Source: Chlorocebus sabaeus
Taxonomy: Eukaryota; Chordata; Mammalia; Primates; Cercopithecidae
Length of the DNA: 64,000 bases
Reading direction: 5' to 3'
Assembly (NCBI RefSeq): GCF_047675955.1
Contig: NC_132911.1
Location: 22,962,565-23,026,564 of the forward strand
Shown one piece after another: positions 12,501 to 24,500 of this stretch. The position numbers and the translations under genes were made by a program. The notes below the pieces were generated by a model. The model was not told where the DNA came from, did no database searches, and saw only the letters and a list, made by a program, of their open reading frames with translations. How positions within the stretch are numbered: position 1 is the stretch's first letter; every line of letters starts with the position of its first letter.

Positions 12501-15500
12501 GGAGTTCAAGGAAAAAGCACTTGGCCTAGAGAAAGGGCTCGGCATAGGCGCTTCAGGAACATGAACATGGACACAGAGGAGAAGTCGTGGAGAGCGTGAG
12601 GGAAGCCAGCTGTTTGACATGATTACAGCATACAGTGCTCTGTGCTTCCAGATGGGTTTGAGGAACACTTGGGAGATAAAATATTACATTTGTGACTGAT
12701 TACACTGGGGTGTATAGAGAGAGATGAATTGGTTAGAGGGAGAAGTCCATGACTCCTAGGCGGCAGGGAGGGGGACTGGATGGCTGGTGATGCCATTAAC
12801 CAAGAGAGAACAACAGGAACAGAATGGAGAGAAAATGGTGGGTTTGTCTGGAGCTGTGGAATCTAGCAGGCAACCGGGCAGGGGTCAGGATTGGAGCCTC
12901 TTCTTGAGAGGCAGCAGCAAACCCTGAGCATGGATGAGACCATCCAAGAACCTGAAGGTGAGGGGCCAAGTGTGGAAGTCTGGCATCACCTAGGTTTAAG
13001 GTGTGTCAGGAAGGCAGAGAGAACACAAGAATAGGAGTGTCCTGGCAGGTCAGGGAGCGGGAAGGCTAGTAGAAGAATTGTCAGATGGCAGCAAAGCACA
13101 AAAATGACATAAAACACTGTAATTTGGAGGTAACTGATGACCAGGGTAGCTAATGGAGTGGTGGGCAGAAGTCAGCTTACAGTACATTTTTTACTTCTGC
13201 TGTGACTATTCAACCTCCCTCCAAGCAAAGGGAACAGGATTCCAACATGCTGCAGTGCAGCCTTCCACACTCCATCCTTCCCTGCCAGTGTGAAGTGAGG
13301 ACACAACCCGTCACCGTCCACGCTGGTCTCTCAAAAGCATGCGGAGCAGATGGCGTCTCTCAAGGGTACCTTTGCAGCTTTAGTAAATTTAGCAGCATTG
13401 TAGTCTCCCCCCATTCGTAACACATCCTCGGTGCAGTAGTAGAATTCGGAAAAGCCATAGAATTCACTGTTCTGGAAGTGAATTGGGGGCTGGTAGATCC
13501 CATTGAGGGAAGTCTGGGTCTCGTTTGTTTTATTCATGAAAGGCTGGATAGTCTCTCGACACAGGTCAAAGTCTCCAGTCCCTCGTAGGTATATGGTTTG
13601 TCCATTTTGCTGGATTTCATCTTTAATGTCTAGGGGTAGGCAGGGGTCCAGGTACGGCATATCAGGAGTCAGACCAGTCTGTTTACCCAGGAGCCTATGG
13701 CAAAACAAGAAACTTTATCGTGAGTCCTACAGAAAACTGTGTTTTCAAGAAGTGGCTGCAAACCAGTGTTTCTCAAAATACGCTCTGTGGGACATGAGAC
13801 CTGCAGGACGGTGTCTGTGGAACAGAAAAGGGTTCCGAGATAATTAGTTGGGAAAATACGCACTTAAGACTTTCTTGGAGAGTCAGGATACAAATTTGTC
13901 TGCAGCAGACAGGCTACCAGAGTCCAGTTAGACAACCTATCCGATTACCTGATGATCCTGGCAACTGGGCCTGACGTTCCCAGTTGCTGGGCACAAGGCA
14001 CCTGTGCTGTTGCCAGCCCCATTTTTGCCACTAGTGCTTGTGATTTTACCTAATACAGATGGAAGGAACGTGACTGTGACAAGATCTGGTCCTGGGCAAA
14101 GCAGGTTAGATGCTTTAGAAAACTAAGGTCAAGTTACTTGGAAATTATCAAACCAGGTGTGGGCAGGATTTTTAAAACTGGGAAAAATCAGCAAACATCT
14201 GAAAGGATTTGGTATCAAATTGCTTTGCAAATCTCTTTAAGAACTCAGTGTTCTTTTTTTTTTTTGAGACGGAGTCTTGCTCTGCTGCCCAGGCTGGAGT
14301 ACAGTGGCCGGATCTCAGCTCACTGCAAGCTCCGCCTCCCGGGTTCACGCCATTCTCCTGCCTCAGCCTCCTGAGTAGCTGGGACTACAGGCGCCCGCCA
14401 CCGCACCCGGCTAATTTTTTGTATTTTTAGTAGAGACGGGGTTTCACCGTGATAGCCAGGATGGTCTCGATCTCCTGACCTCGTGATCCACCCATCTCGG
14501 CCTCCCAAAGTGCTGGGATTACAGGCTTGAGCCACCGCGCCCAGCCAAGAACTCAGTGTTCTTTAAACAAAGACAAACTGGTATCTCAATGAGGGGTGCA
14601 GTGCATGCCGAAGAAAGGATGGAGTCTAAAAACAGACCTTGGTTCAGAGCAAAAGATTAGCAAATGAATACAGAAGTTAAGAGAGAATGTTTAAGGCCTG
14701 GCTCTATTTTTATGATTCTGTTTCAACTTATTTTTTTTCTTGATCAGCTATGGGTCCCAAATGCAGCAGACAGCAGTTTCCATTGCACGATGGGCTCTGA
14801 GAAGCCCTGTAGAAAATAAACATTAGTTTTGTTAACTGAAAGGCACTAGGCTTATTACTTGCTAATGAAATTTCTGGGAGTGAACATCTGTCATCCTATT
14901 GTGTGTGCACGCCTCAAAGCAATAAGAAACAGAGAGGAGCTCACGAAATGTCAAGTGATGTTGGTGTTGGATACTGTGAAATCACAGGGGCTTGACAGGT
15001 GTTGAACTGGTAGAGTTAAGCATGGTCAGAATTCAATATTCATCACCAACAGTCAAGTTTTCAGTTTTCACTTCACTGACAAGTTGTGTATTGCTCAGAT
15101 CAGGGTTACTCATCATGCAGTTAAATGTAATAAATTAAAGTCTTTGCCATAAAAATGTTCACTTAATTAAAAAAAATTAATCACCACTACAAATGGCAAA
15201 CAGATAAATGTGTACTTCAATGCTCAATTCATGATATATGAAACACTTGTAATTATTATAAAAGTCAAAGAGTAGTCAAATATATATTTCATGCTATTAT
15301 TTTTAGTTGTCCTATATCTAAATTAAGAACTACTACAAAACTATCCATTATATAAAGCTTTCTGACATTAAAACCAATGAGTAAAAATTAAGGTTTCGGA
15401 AAAAATATATTTCAAATGTTGTTTATAAAATATTTCTAGTTTAAGACTACTATAAAAATGATTATACCAAGATATGCTAAATACCAATTAAAAATACAAA

Positions 15501-18500
15501 ACCATGGGACTACCAATTTTATAATTAAAACTATTCAGATATAGGAAAAGGTTTTTATTGCTTTTCCTATTTACACACATGACTTTGTGGTAAATGTACT
15601 GAACAGCTCCAACTTGGTCTTTTTTCAAGTTCAGGCCTTCACAGGTTTACTAAGATTAATCAATGAAGTATACAATCTCTTAGCTCAATGAATCAGGATT
15701 TTTTCCCCTCAAAATTGTTTCATCAAAATAAACAAATAAAACACAGTAATAAAGAGGATAGCTTACATAACCCAGAGTCAGATTTTTTGTATTCATCCAA
15801 ATAGTTTTTCTGTTCTTACAAATTTCTTTTATTTTTTTAAATTACTTTATTATTATTATTATACTTTAAGTTCTAGGGTACATGTGCATAACGTGCAGGT
15901 TTGTTACATATGTATACTTGTGCCATGTTGGTGTGCTGCACCTATCGACTCGTCAGCACCCATCAACTCGTCATTTACATCACGTATAACTCCCAATGCA
16001 ATCCCTCCCCCTCTTACAAATTTCAAATAAATAATTGCCATATACTTACACTTATAAAGTCAATTTAAACCAATAGAGTGCTGTTTTGTTTTATATATTT
16101 TCTATACCACAATTCTACATACACTCATTTTTTAAAGTTTCATTGCTAAATTTAAAAGCCACTAACTCTGACTCTTCTAGATAATTTCTCTTGAATAATT
16201 CCCTTCACAATGGTTTTTATCCACTAACTAGCTGCACAGGCTGGTTCATCCATACAGTCTCCCGAACATCACATATTTCAATCTTCTCAGCAACAACAAG
16301 ACAACACACTACCTGAGGCCTCCAGGACACCACGAGTGCTCCAGATACTGGGTTTTCCAAGGACTCTGCATCATGAGTAGCATCACCCAGGGCTCCAAAC
16401 TATTCTATAGTCTGACGGTGAAATTTCTAATCCATCAGTTGAGATGCGGGTGAGAGAGAGCACACACGCATCTCCTTCAGGGCACGCGGGACAGAGGGCC
16501 GAAGGCAGGACCCTGGTGTGCTTTCAACTCTTCTCCCTGCTCAGCTAGTGGAGGAATAAAAAGCTAACAGTGCAACACACTTTTGCTAATTGAGTCCTTC
16601 CTGCTTTGCCTGGGTCTGTTTTTTAGGAGGGGAGACCTCGGTTTGCAAGTGATTACCAAGGAGTGAAAGGTGCTTTACCTGTTCTTTTGAATGGTGTTGG
16701 CAAATATTCTGTCTTCGTATCTCTGTCGAGCAGCATTGCCACCAAACCCAAGAAACGTGGCCACATAGACTCGATACACATGCTCAGTTTGGTGAACATC
16801 ACATCCCAAGTTAAATTCAGCTAACAAGTTTTTAGCTACTTCTTCCTGCAAACATAAGCATAACAAACTTTAATAGCTTAAGCTACTTTAACCTCCTACT
16901 AAAAAGAAGTGTCTAAAAACAGTCTCATCTAAGAGGGACAAAAACATCTGCTTCTGCACTTCCCAAAGACCATTCTAAGCATCCTTCATAATTCAATATG
17001 ACAATTCTGATTCAGGAAATTTCAGATGGGCTGCAAATTTGTGATACTGTTACGACTTTTTGAAAGAGGAAGTGGGCAAAACAGTTCATACCCTCTGACA
17101 TTATTTATTTATGTAATCCTATGCTGTGGAAATAAACCTAAACATGGAAATGTCTCTATATGCAAATATGTCCTTTGTCATTCTATGGCAGAAAAAACTA
17201 GATGTCATCTAAATATACATTAACAAGGGAAGGTTAATCACAGTAATCAATAGCTTATGGAGGAACATGCTCATGCAGTGTTAAATAAAGGACAAAAATC
17301 ACATAAACTAAGATGATCACAACCATATTTTTAAAAATTATGAGTAGAAAAAAAAAAGAAAGGAAATTCACTAAAAGGCTAACAAGGGCTTTTTTAGGTG
17401 ATGAATCCATGGGAAATTTTTAATCTTGATTTTTCAGTATTTGTTCCAAACATTATTTCTATGTATTTTTTTACTTTATATTGAGAAGGGAAAACATGAT
17501 TTTTTACAAAGAGCATAACAGTCTCTAGAGGCATGTCTGGAATGGGAGGTAGGAAACACAAATTCTAATACTTGAATTTACAAAGTATTTTTCCAAGAAG
17601 CTTAATAAAGATGTCAGTAACATTTATTCAGAACATACTAGCTGCCTGGCAGTGCACAGATACACTGGATGCATTATCTCATTTAAACCTTCTTACAACC
17701 CCATGTTGTAGGTACTTTCATTCATTTACAGATGAAGAAACCAGCTTAAAGAAGGTACATGACTTGCATAAGGTCCCACAACTAGTGAGGAGGAGGATGA
17801 TGAAGAAACCCAGGCCTGTCTAGCTCCACGGTCTCACTTTGAACCCTCCCCTCCACGCCATGCTATGTTGCCTCCCACCTTTGAGGGGAAAATGCAGGAA
17901 GATAGGCTTTGGTGTTAATCTACAGCTGAACACAAATGGAGTCATAAAGACGTGTAGCAATTGAGAAATACATCTGGAAATGGTGCCGGGGTTCTCTAGA
18001 CAAGGTTGCGCAGGCAGCAACTGAGAGGGCACAGAACAGGGTGGAGAACAGTTCGGGTAAACCCCCAGTCGAAAGATGTGGAAGCAGTGGATACAAACCT
18101 CAATCCTCCCCAAGGAAGCTCAAAGTCTGAACCATTAAAAAAAAGAATTTCCCCCAATTCTAACTTAAAAAATCAGGTATTATTATGTGATATTTTATAA
18201 AACCTGTTGAGAAAAGATGTGACTGAAGAGAAAACATAAACAGAAACTCAAGCATGCGACTGCGTATATACCAAAGAAAAACTACAGTCAGAAAACAAAC
18301 CAGCTGATTTCAATGAACACACACAAGCGGCTCAGCTGAGGTCTGCCTTGTTCCTCCTGTCTCCTTTCTCCTGGGTTGAGAGGCGGCACCTCAGCAAGCA
18401 CAGTAAAGATGTGTTCAGACTCAGAAAACAAAACAAGAACGATGGACACATGTTAAATGAAAACCAAACCAAACAGAAGGAAATTTGTACAGATAATGAC

Positions 18501-21500
18501 CTGCTGTGAGGACGCAAAGCTTACAGTTTTGGGGACTTCGTACGCTATCTGAGTCGACACGCCGCCCATGTCAAGAATGCCCGCTGTCCTTTTACGGACA
18601 ATGGCTTCACTGCTTTCACTTCCAGGAATGTTAACTTCCACAACTGCCTCATCATCTGGAAAGAACAGAAAGTGTTCATTGGAACAGAACTAATCCAGAG
18701 AAATGGGCTCTTCTGAAGAGTCACCTTCTTTTCATGGTCTATTTCAAGCATATTCAGGCAAACCCAGTCTACTCCTCCCAACTAAAATCAAGTTGAATTA
18801 TGTTCAACTGCAGCTCCTCTCATTCTACTCCTACACGCTTAGACGTGTCACAAAGCTTAGCTCTTTTTTCAGCCTTTGGATTAAACAGAAAAGCACCAAT
18901 TTCCAACTAGATACATTTGCTGGAAACACGACACTTACCATCTTCAATATGCTCAAATCGTCCAAGGACAAAATTAATGCCAATCCAAGCATACACACCT
19001 ATAGACATTTTACAGGATGAAGAGAAGAAAACGTTTTAAAACATTTTGTGTAACTCTTATCAGCGCAGTCTGTACAAACGTCTCATTTATTTCATTCCCT
19101 GATAACCTGTAAGATCATCTGAAATAACACCTTGCTACTGATGTTTTTATTACTCCAAATGGCTTTCCAAGAACTCTCAACTTTAATGCTTATAGTTATA
19201 CCATCTACATAGGTTGAAAATACAATACGCTAGATGCTAGTTTTCTTTAGAAATTTATGAGTTGTTTCAAAATACTGGAATTTTCACTTTTATGATGTTA
19301 AACCTGTCAAGTTTTACATCAAGGTATCGGCTGGGCACGGTGGCTCATGCCTGTAATCCCAGCACTTTGGGAGGCCGAGGCAGGTGGATCATGAGGTCAA
19401 GAGATTGAGACTATCCTGGCCAACAAGGTGAAACCCCGTCTCTATTGAAAATACAAAAATTAGCTGGGCGTGGTGGCGGGCGCCTGTAGTCCCAGCTACT
19501 CAGGAGGCTGAGGCAGGACAATCGCTTGAACCTGGGAGGCGGAGGTTGCGGTAAGTCAAGATCACGCCACTGCACTCTAGCCTGGCGAAAGAGCGAGACT
19601 CCATCTCAAAAAAACAAAACAAAACAAAACAAAAAAATGAAAAAAAAGGCCGGGCGCGGTGGCTCACGCCTGTAATCCCAGCACTTTGGGAGGCCGAGGC
19701 AGGCGGATCACAAGGTCAGGAGATCGAGACCATGGTGAAACCCTGTCTCTACTAAAAAATAGAAAAAAATTAGCCGGGCGCAGTGGCGGGCACCTGTAGT
19801 CCCAGCTACTCGGGAGGCTGAGGCAGGAGAATGGCATGAACCCGGGAGGCGGAGCTTGCAGTGAGCCGAGATTGCGTCATTGCACTCCAGCCTGGGCGAC
19901 AGAGGGAGACTCCGTCTCAAAAAAAAAAAAAAAGAAAAGAAAAAAAATTTCAAGGTATCTTCTACTTTTTCCTTTATCCCTCCATTCACTCAGCTGACAA
20001 GTCTGATTCTATTTTCACATTCCCTACACCTGGTTTTATTGCCACCTTGATTCGAAACATTACAGATCGGGGGTAGCCCATCTAATCCATCCCTGCCCCT
20101 ATTCCTCTGTTGCCACCTGCTCTACTCTCTGCATTGGACTCCTCTACAGAAAGAAGTCCAAATTCCTGGACTGATAATTCAAGAGCCAGCCAATCGCTAA
20201 CATTCCCGCCACTCCTTCCAGAAGGCCCACCACCCACACTAAAACATTTGTGTTTCTTTGTCTACAGTGCCCTCTTTCCAACCTGTCCTGAGTTAAGTCC
20301 TTTCTTCTGCCTGGCATGTGCTTCCTGCCCCTCCCTCAGAGCCCCACCCTTCCCATGCTCTGGCATGTTAAGAACTATCCCATCCCTTGAGGTGCAGTTC
20401 AGATGTCACTTTCTCCAACATGGCCCTAGCTGGAAAAAAAAATGCCTCCCTCTTAAGAACGCCTGTGATATTTTTTCCTATCTTTTTTCTGGTACCTAAA
20501 ACCCTCATAGAACAGCTAATTGTACAGCTCATTTGTTTGTAAGCAGCTGAATGGCAATGTGTACATTTCACCCCATTTTTGTATTTTCTACAGTGTCACA
20601 TAGGAAGTATTAATGCTAAAATGACACATGACTTTTGAAATACTTTTTGGTATACATTTCTAGCAAGCTATACCCCAAATAATTTCATTGACTTGACATT
20701 TCATTCTCAAGGAGAATCATTTCTTTGAAAATAGAACAAAGATTTGATATTTCTCAGTGTATAAAAGTTGAGAAGAAGCTCCAACAGCTTAATAATGATC
20801 AAAGTTCCAGGAAGCCACACAACTGAGGCAAGGCACACAAGTCTTTTCTATCAAAGTGAGTTTACATCAAGCTATGTCCCTACATGTGGTGAGGACAAAT
20901 AGATATTTTTCAATGGCTCAATGTTTGGGCAACAAAGACTAGTCATGTAAGAAACTGGTTTAGTTATTTAAAAATTACAATATTTCAAGTCTATTATTTC
21001 CCAAATGTTAAGATAACAGGAGTGTAACAAAGGGTACACTGGTGAAAATGGGGAGGATTTAAAGGAATAGCGTCCCAAATTTTAAACTGAAGACCAATAT
21101 ACCAACCTTCTTGTTTCCCAGAAATTACTTCTGCATGAGAGTCAGAAAACAGAAAGTCAAAGTGCACGGGAATATCGGTCAGAAGGTCTTCCAGAATAGC
21201 TTTCTGCTGGCTGTTAGGCAACAAAAATATTTACAAATCAAAAGATTACAGCTTGATATCTTCTGTTTAGAAAAAAACAAAACAAAACAAAAAAACAAAA
21301 ACAAAAAACAAACCAGGGCTCTGGTATATCTTGTATGAAACAGTTAATTTTAAAAACAAATTCGTTGGAAAGATATTAACAATGAATTTTCAAAATGAAC
21401 AAGTTGTGTGAATTATGTGATATCTAGATGTAAAACTGCAACTGCAAGCATTCCTTAACTACATAAAATAGATTAGATTTTTAAAAATGACAACTTTACA

Positions 21501-24500
21501 GTTGACTATAGTCCTAAGTCAATTAAAGACTATTTGGTAGATTCTGGCTAAAGGAAGAGTTCTGATACTATTCCGGATTTGAAGAAAGAATTTTGAATGT
21601 TTTCCTTTTGATGATGACGATGATGATGGAGAGGAGGAGGAGCGGGGAGGAGAAGACCCCCTCTCCCCTCCAGGAGCCCACCCTCGCCCTTGCCCTTCTG
21701 TGGAGGATCACCTTTCAGGGAGGATTCTCATTCCAGCCGTGCAGAGAATGTAGAGAGGTGTCTCTTTGTGTTTTGCCCGTGGCACATGCTCTGCAGCAAA
21801 GTTCAAAAGTGGAGAAATGTAATCACTGACTTTCTCTGGAGAGGTAGCAAATTCTGAAATGCCTAGAGAAACAGGATACTCTAGTTAAGAAGCAGATATT
21901 TTAGCTATAACATGTGATGCTTCTTCAGAGTGGCTAGTTTTAGGGAAATCAAGCTACACATTACACTTTCTTAGTTTTTCCTATCCCTCTAGCAACAACT
22001 TCTGCAGACCTTACTTAAATGTTGGTGGCACTATTCAGTGCTATGTCCTTTTCTTCTTCATCAAAGCACACAGACCTGACTGAGCATCTGTTGTGTGTCA
22101 CTGCCATGCGGATGGGCTCTTGCCCGCCCTCAAGAAATGTGCTCCCCATCTTGCCAGGTGAGCTCAGTACCTCCTGAGGCCGCTATCACCATCAGCATGC
22201 CACGAACTCCTAACTGTGCCACCGGCCATGCAGCGTTCATTAGCTTCCAGGTGAGTGTGGGGTTAACTGTCCACCAGACACTGCCCATGCTTGTCCTCAC
22301 AGCCACCCCCAACACATCATGGCAAAATCTGAATTCAACTTTCGCTACAAAGCTGGTCTCACCGCTGGTTACCTCCCTCCGAGGTTATCAGCGCTGGGCA
22401 CCCAGCGGCCCAAGCCAGGGTCTTAAATGAAGTCCTTCTCCCTCATCCCAACACACAACCTGGGTTTCATAGATGCTCTCTCCTCGGTGCCTCTCACATG
22501 ACTTTACTCCTCATCCCTTTGGACACACCTTCTGCCAGCCTGCCACAGCACATCCCACCCTCTGATCCTGACCACCTCCCCACCATTCCCGACCCAAATG
22601 ATGCCTCTTCAGGCTTCCAATTCTTTTGTGGTTCAGTGCCCTCCAGATAAGGCTCAACTCCAGAACAGCACATCCTGCTCTGCCTAACTCACCCACCCTT
22701 ATCTCTTCCCATGTTTCTTCCGTTGCCTTCAGCTACACTGAACTAACATTTCCATAGTGCACCTTACTGCGGCCTTAGGGCCTTGTTCAAACTCCTCCAC
22801 CAGGAAGAATCTTCTCCACCCACCTCCCTATCCCTTTTCACCTGGTTAACTCCTGCATACCCACTCGGCTCCAGCCTCCATGGAAGTCACCCTAACAGAA
22901 CCCTGAAGACGACTCTTGTTAAATTCCATGCTTACTTCCTTTTGCTAGATGTACATTCATTACACCATATCAAAATTACCTATTTACTTGCCTGTCTCAT
23001 TACAACTGAAAGCTTCTCAAGGGCACAAAATGTGTCTATTCAAACTTATACTCCCAGCACCTAACACAGTGCCTAGGAAATGGCAGGTGCCTAGCATGTA
23101 TCTGATGAATGAGTACATCAATGAATATTTCTAGGTGTCATTTAGCCTACAATATTAAAAATGAGGGGCACTTTAGAAGTCTCAAAATTCCTTATTTCAC
23201 ACATTAGAAAATTATAAACCCACAAAGATTAAGTGATTCATCAAAGGAATTAGCACAAAAATGAACTAAATTCTAAGTCTTTTGACGCCACATACAATTC
23301 AATTTCAATGCAGTCAAAGTCCTAAACTAGCCAGACCCTGTGAAGGAAATTTCTAGAGCTTTGCTGCAATGCTATACATGGAAATCCATGCTTGAGGACA
23401 GAGTAGTGCAATAAAAAGGTATTTTGACTCCATTTCATACACTTTGTATAGTGCAAGACACACCCATGTTAAGCCTGATTTTAATGAGATTTTCGTATAT
23501 ACTCTAGGATGATAATGTAGTTGACCCTTTGGTCTAAACAACTCCAAGGCATGGAAGTTTTCATCTTATTCCATGAGACCTGTTTAGTCACTGATGGGAC
23601 CTGGTATGTGAAGCTAGATGAAATGCAAAATGCTTTATTTTTATAGTTTTCTCATAAATTTTTTATTTGATCAATATTAATTTAAAAATGTTTCTAGATT
23701 AGGGATACATAAAAATTTAAGGGGTAGAAACACATACAACTAAAACTTAAAAGACACTCACTAAAAAATTACACGGAAATATACTCTGATAAAATAATGC
23801 TGGTATATAGACATAGAGTAGGTTATCTCTTTAACCTGAAAAGTGAGGTACAGACTTTAGATTTTCTGAGTAATATGCTGGTTCCTAGCTGCCCACACAT
23901 CAAAGGATAATCAACTTGTTGAGGGCTGCCTGAAGGAGGAGGTGGAGTCTGAATTATTCCACGAAGAAAGGACTCAAGGGGTCACCATTCTACGTGATTG
24001 GAGACTCTTCTATGAGGATATGTATTTTTCTCACATTAAACTGAACATCCTTTTAAATTTTATTTCTGAAATGGGGATAATAAACTATAAAATTATTATT
24101 TATCAATATTCTCTAATAATTTACAAGATAAATTTCCTGGATTGTTTGCATTTGATATTTTACTACTTTAATACATTAGAAAGATCTATTAAGATCAGTG
24201 ATCCACTGTTTGAAATCAGTGATCAACTATCAAGACATAAAAAGCTTATTCCAAGGCACTCCCAGTATCTCCCATTCTAAATGCTCCTGACAGAAGCTGC
24301 TGTCCATGCAAATGGTGATGACACAGAAAAAAGAGCACCACTGATGTAAATTACCTAATAAGGAAGCCAAATCTAAACTTTTACATGTCACACTGGCTTA
24401 GAAATTATAGTATCTTTAAAAACTATACATAATTATTATTAGCTCTAAGTTCTGTGGTCACACTCACCAAACAATCTAGATGACTAGAACTATATTTGGC

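Larger units (their letters stand above)
13695..16678 (-). other. ENTPD4 intron 9
   Basis: Opens GTAAAG and ends CCATAG. It holds one antisense Alu and one short antisense L1 3' end, listed separately. The remainder, especially 14860-15830, is AT-rich with no identified element. Confidence 0.85.
18999..21106 (-). other. ENTPD4 intron 6
   Basis: GTTGGT...CTATAG. It contains a head-to-tail Alu pair (listed separately). 20110-20600 resembles an L2 3' region with short C+T-rich coding-like debris. Nothing functional is recognised. Confidence 0.75.

Noticed and set aside
14209..14430. Alu-derived peptide frames here and at about 20 other Alus
   Set aside because: Standard Alu six-frame shadows (for example LSPRLECSGAISAHC-like text); no evidence of exonisation.
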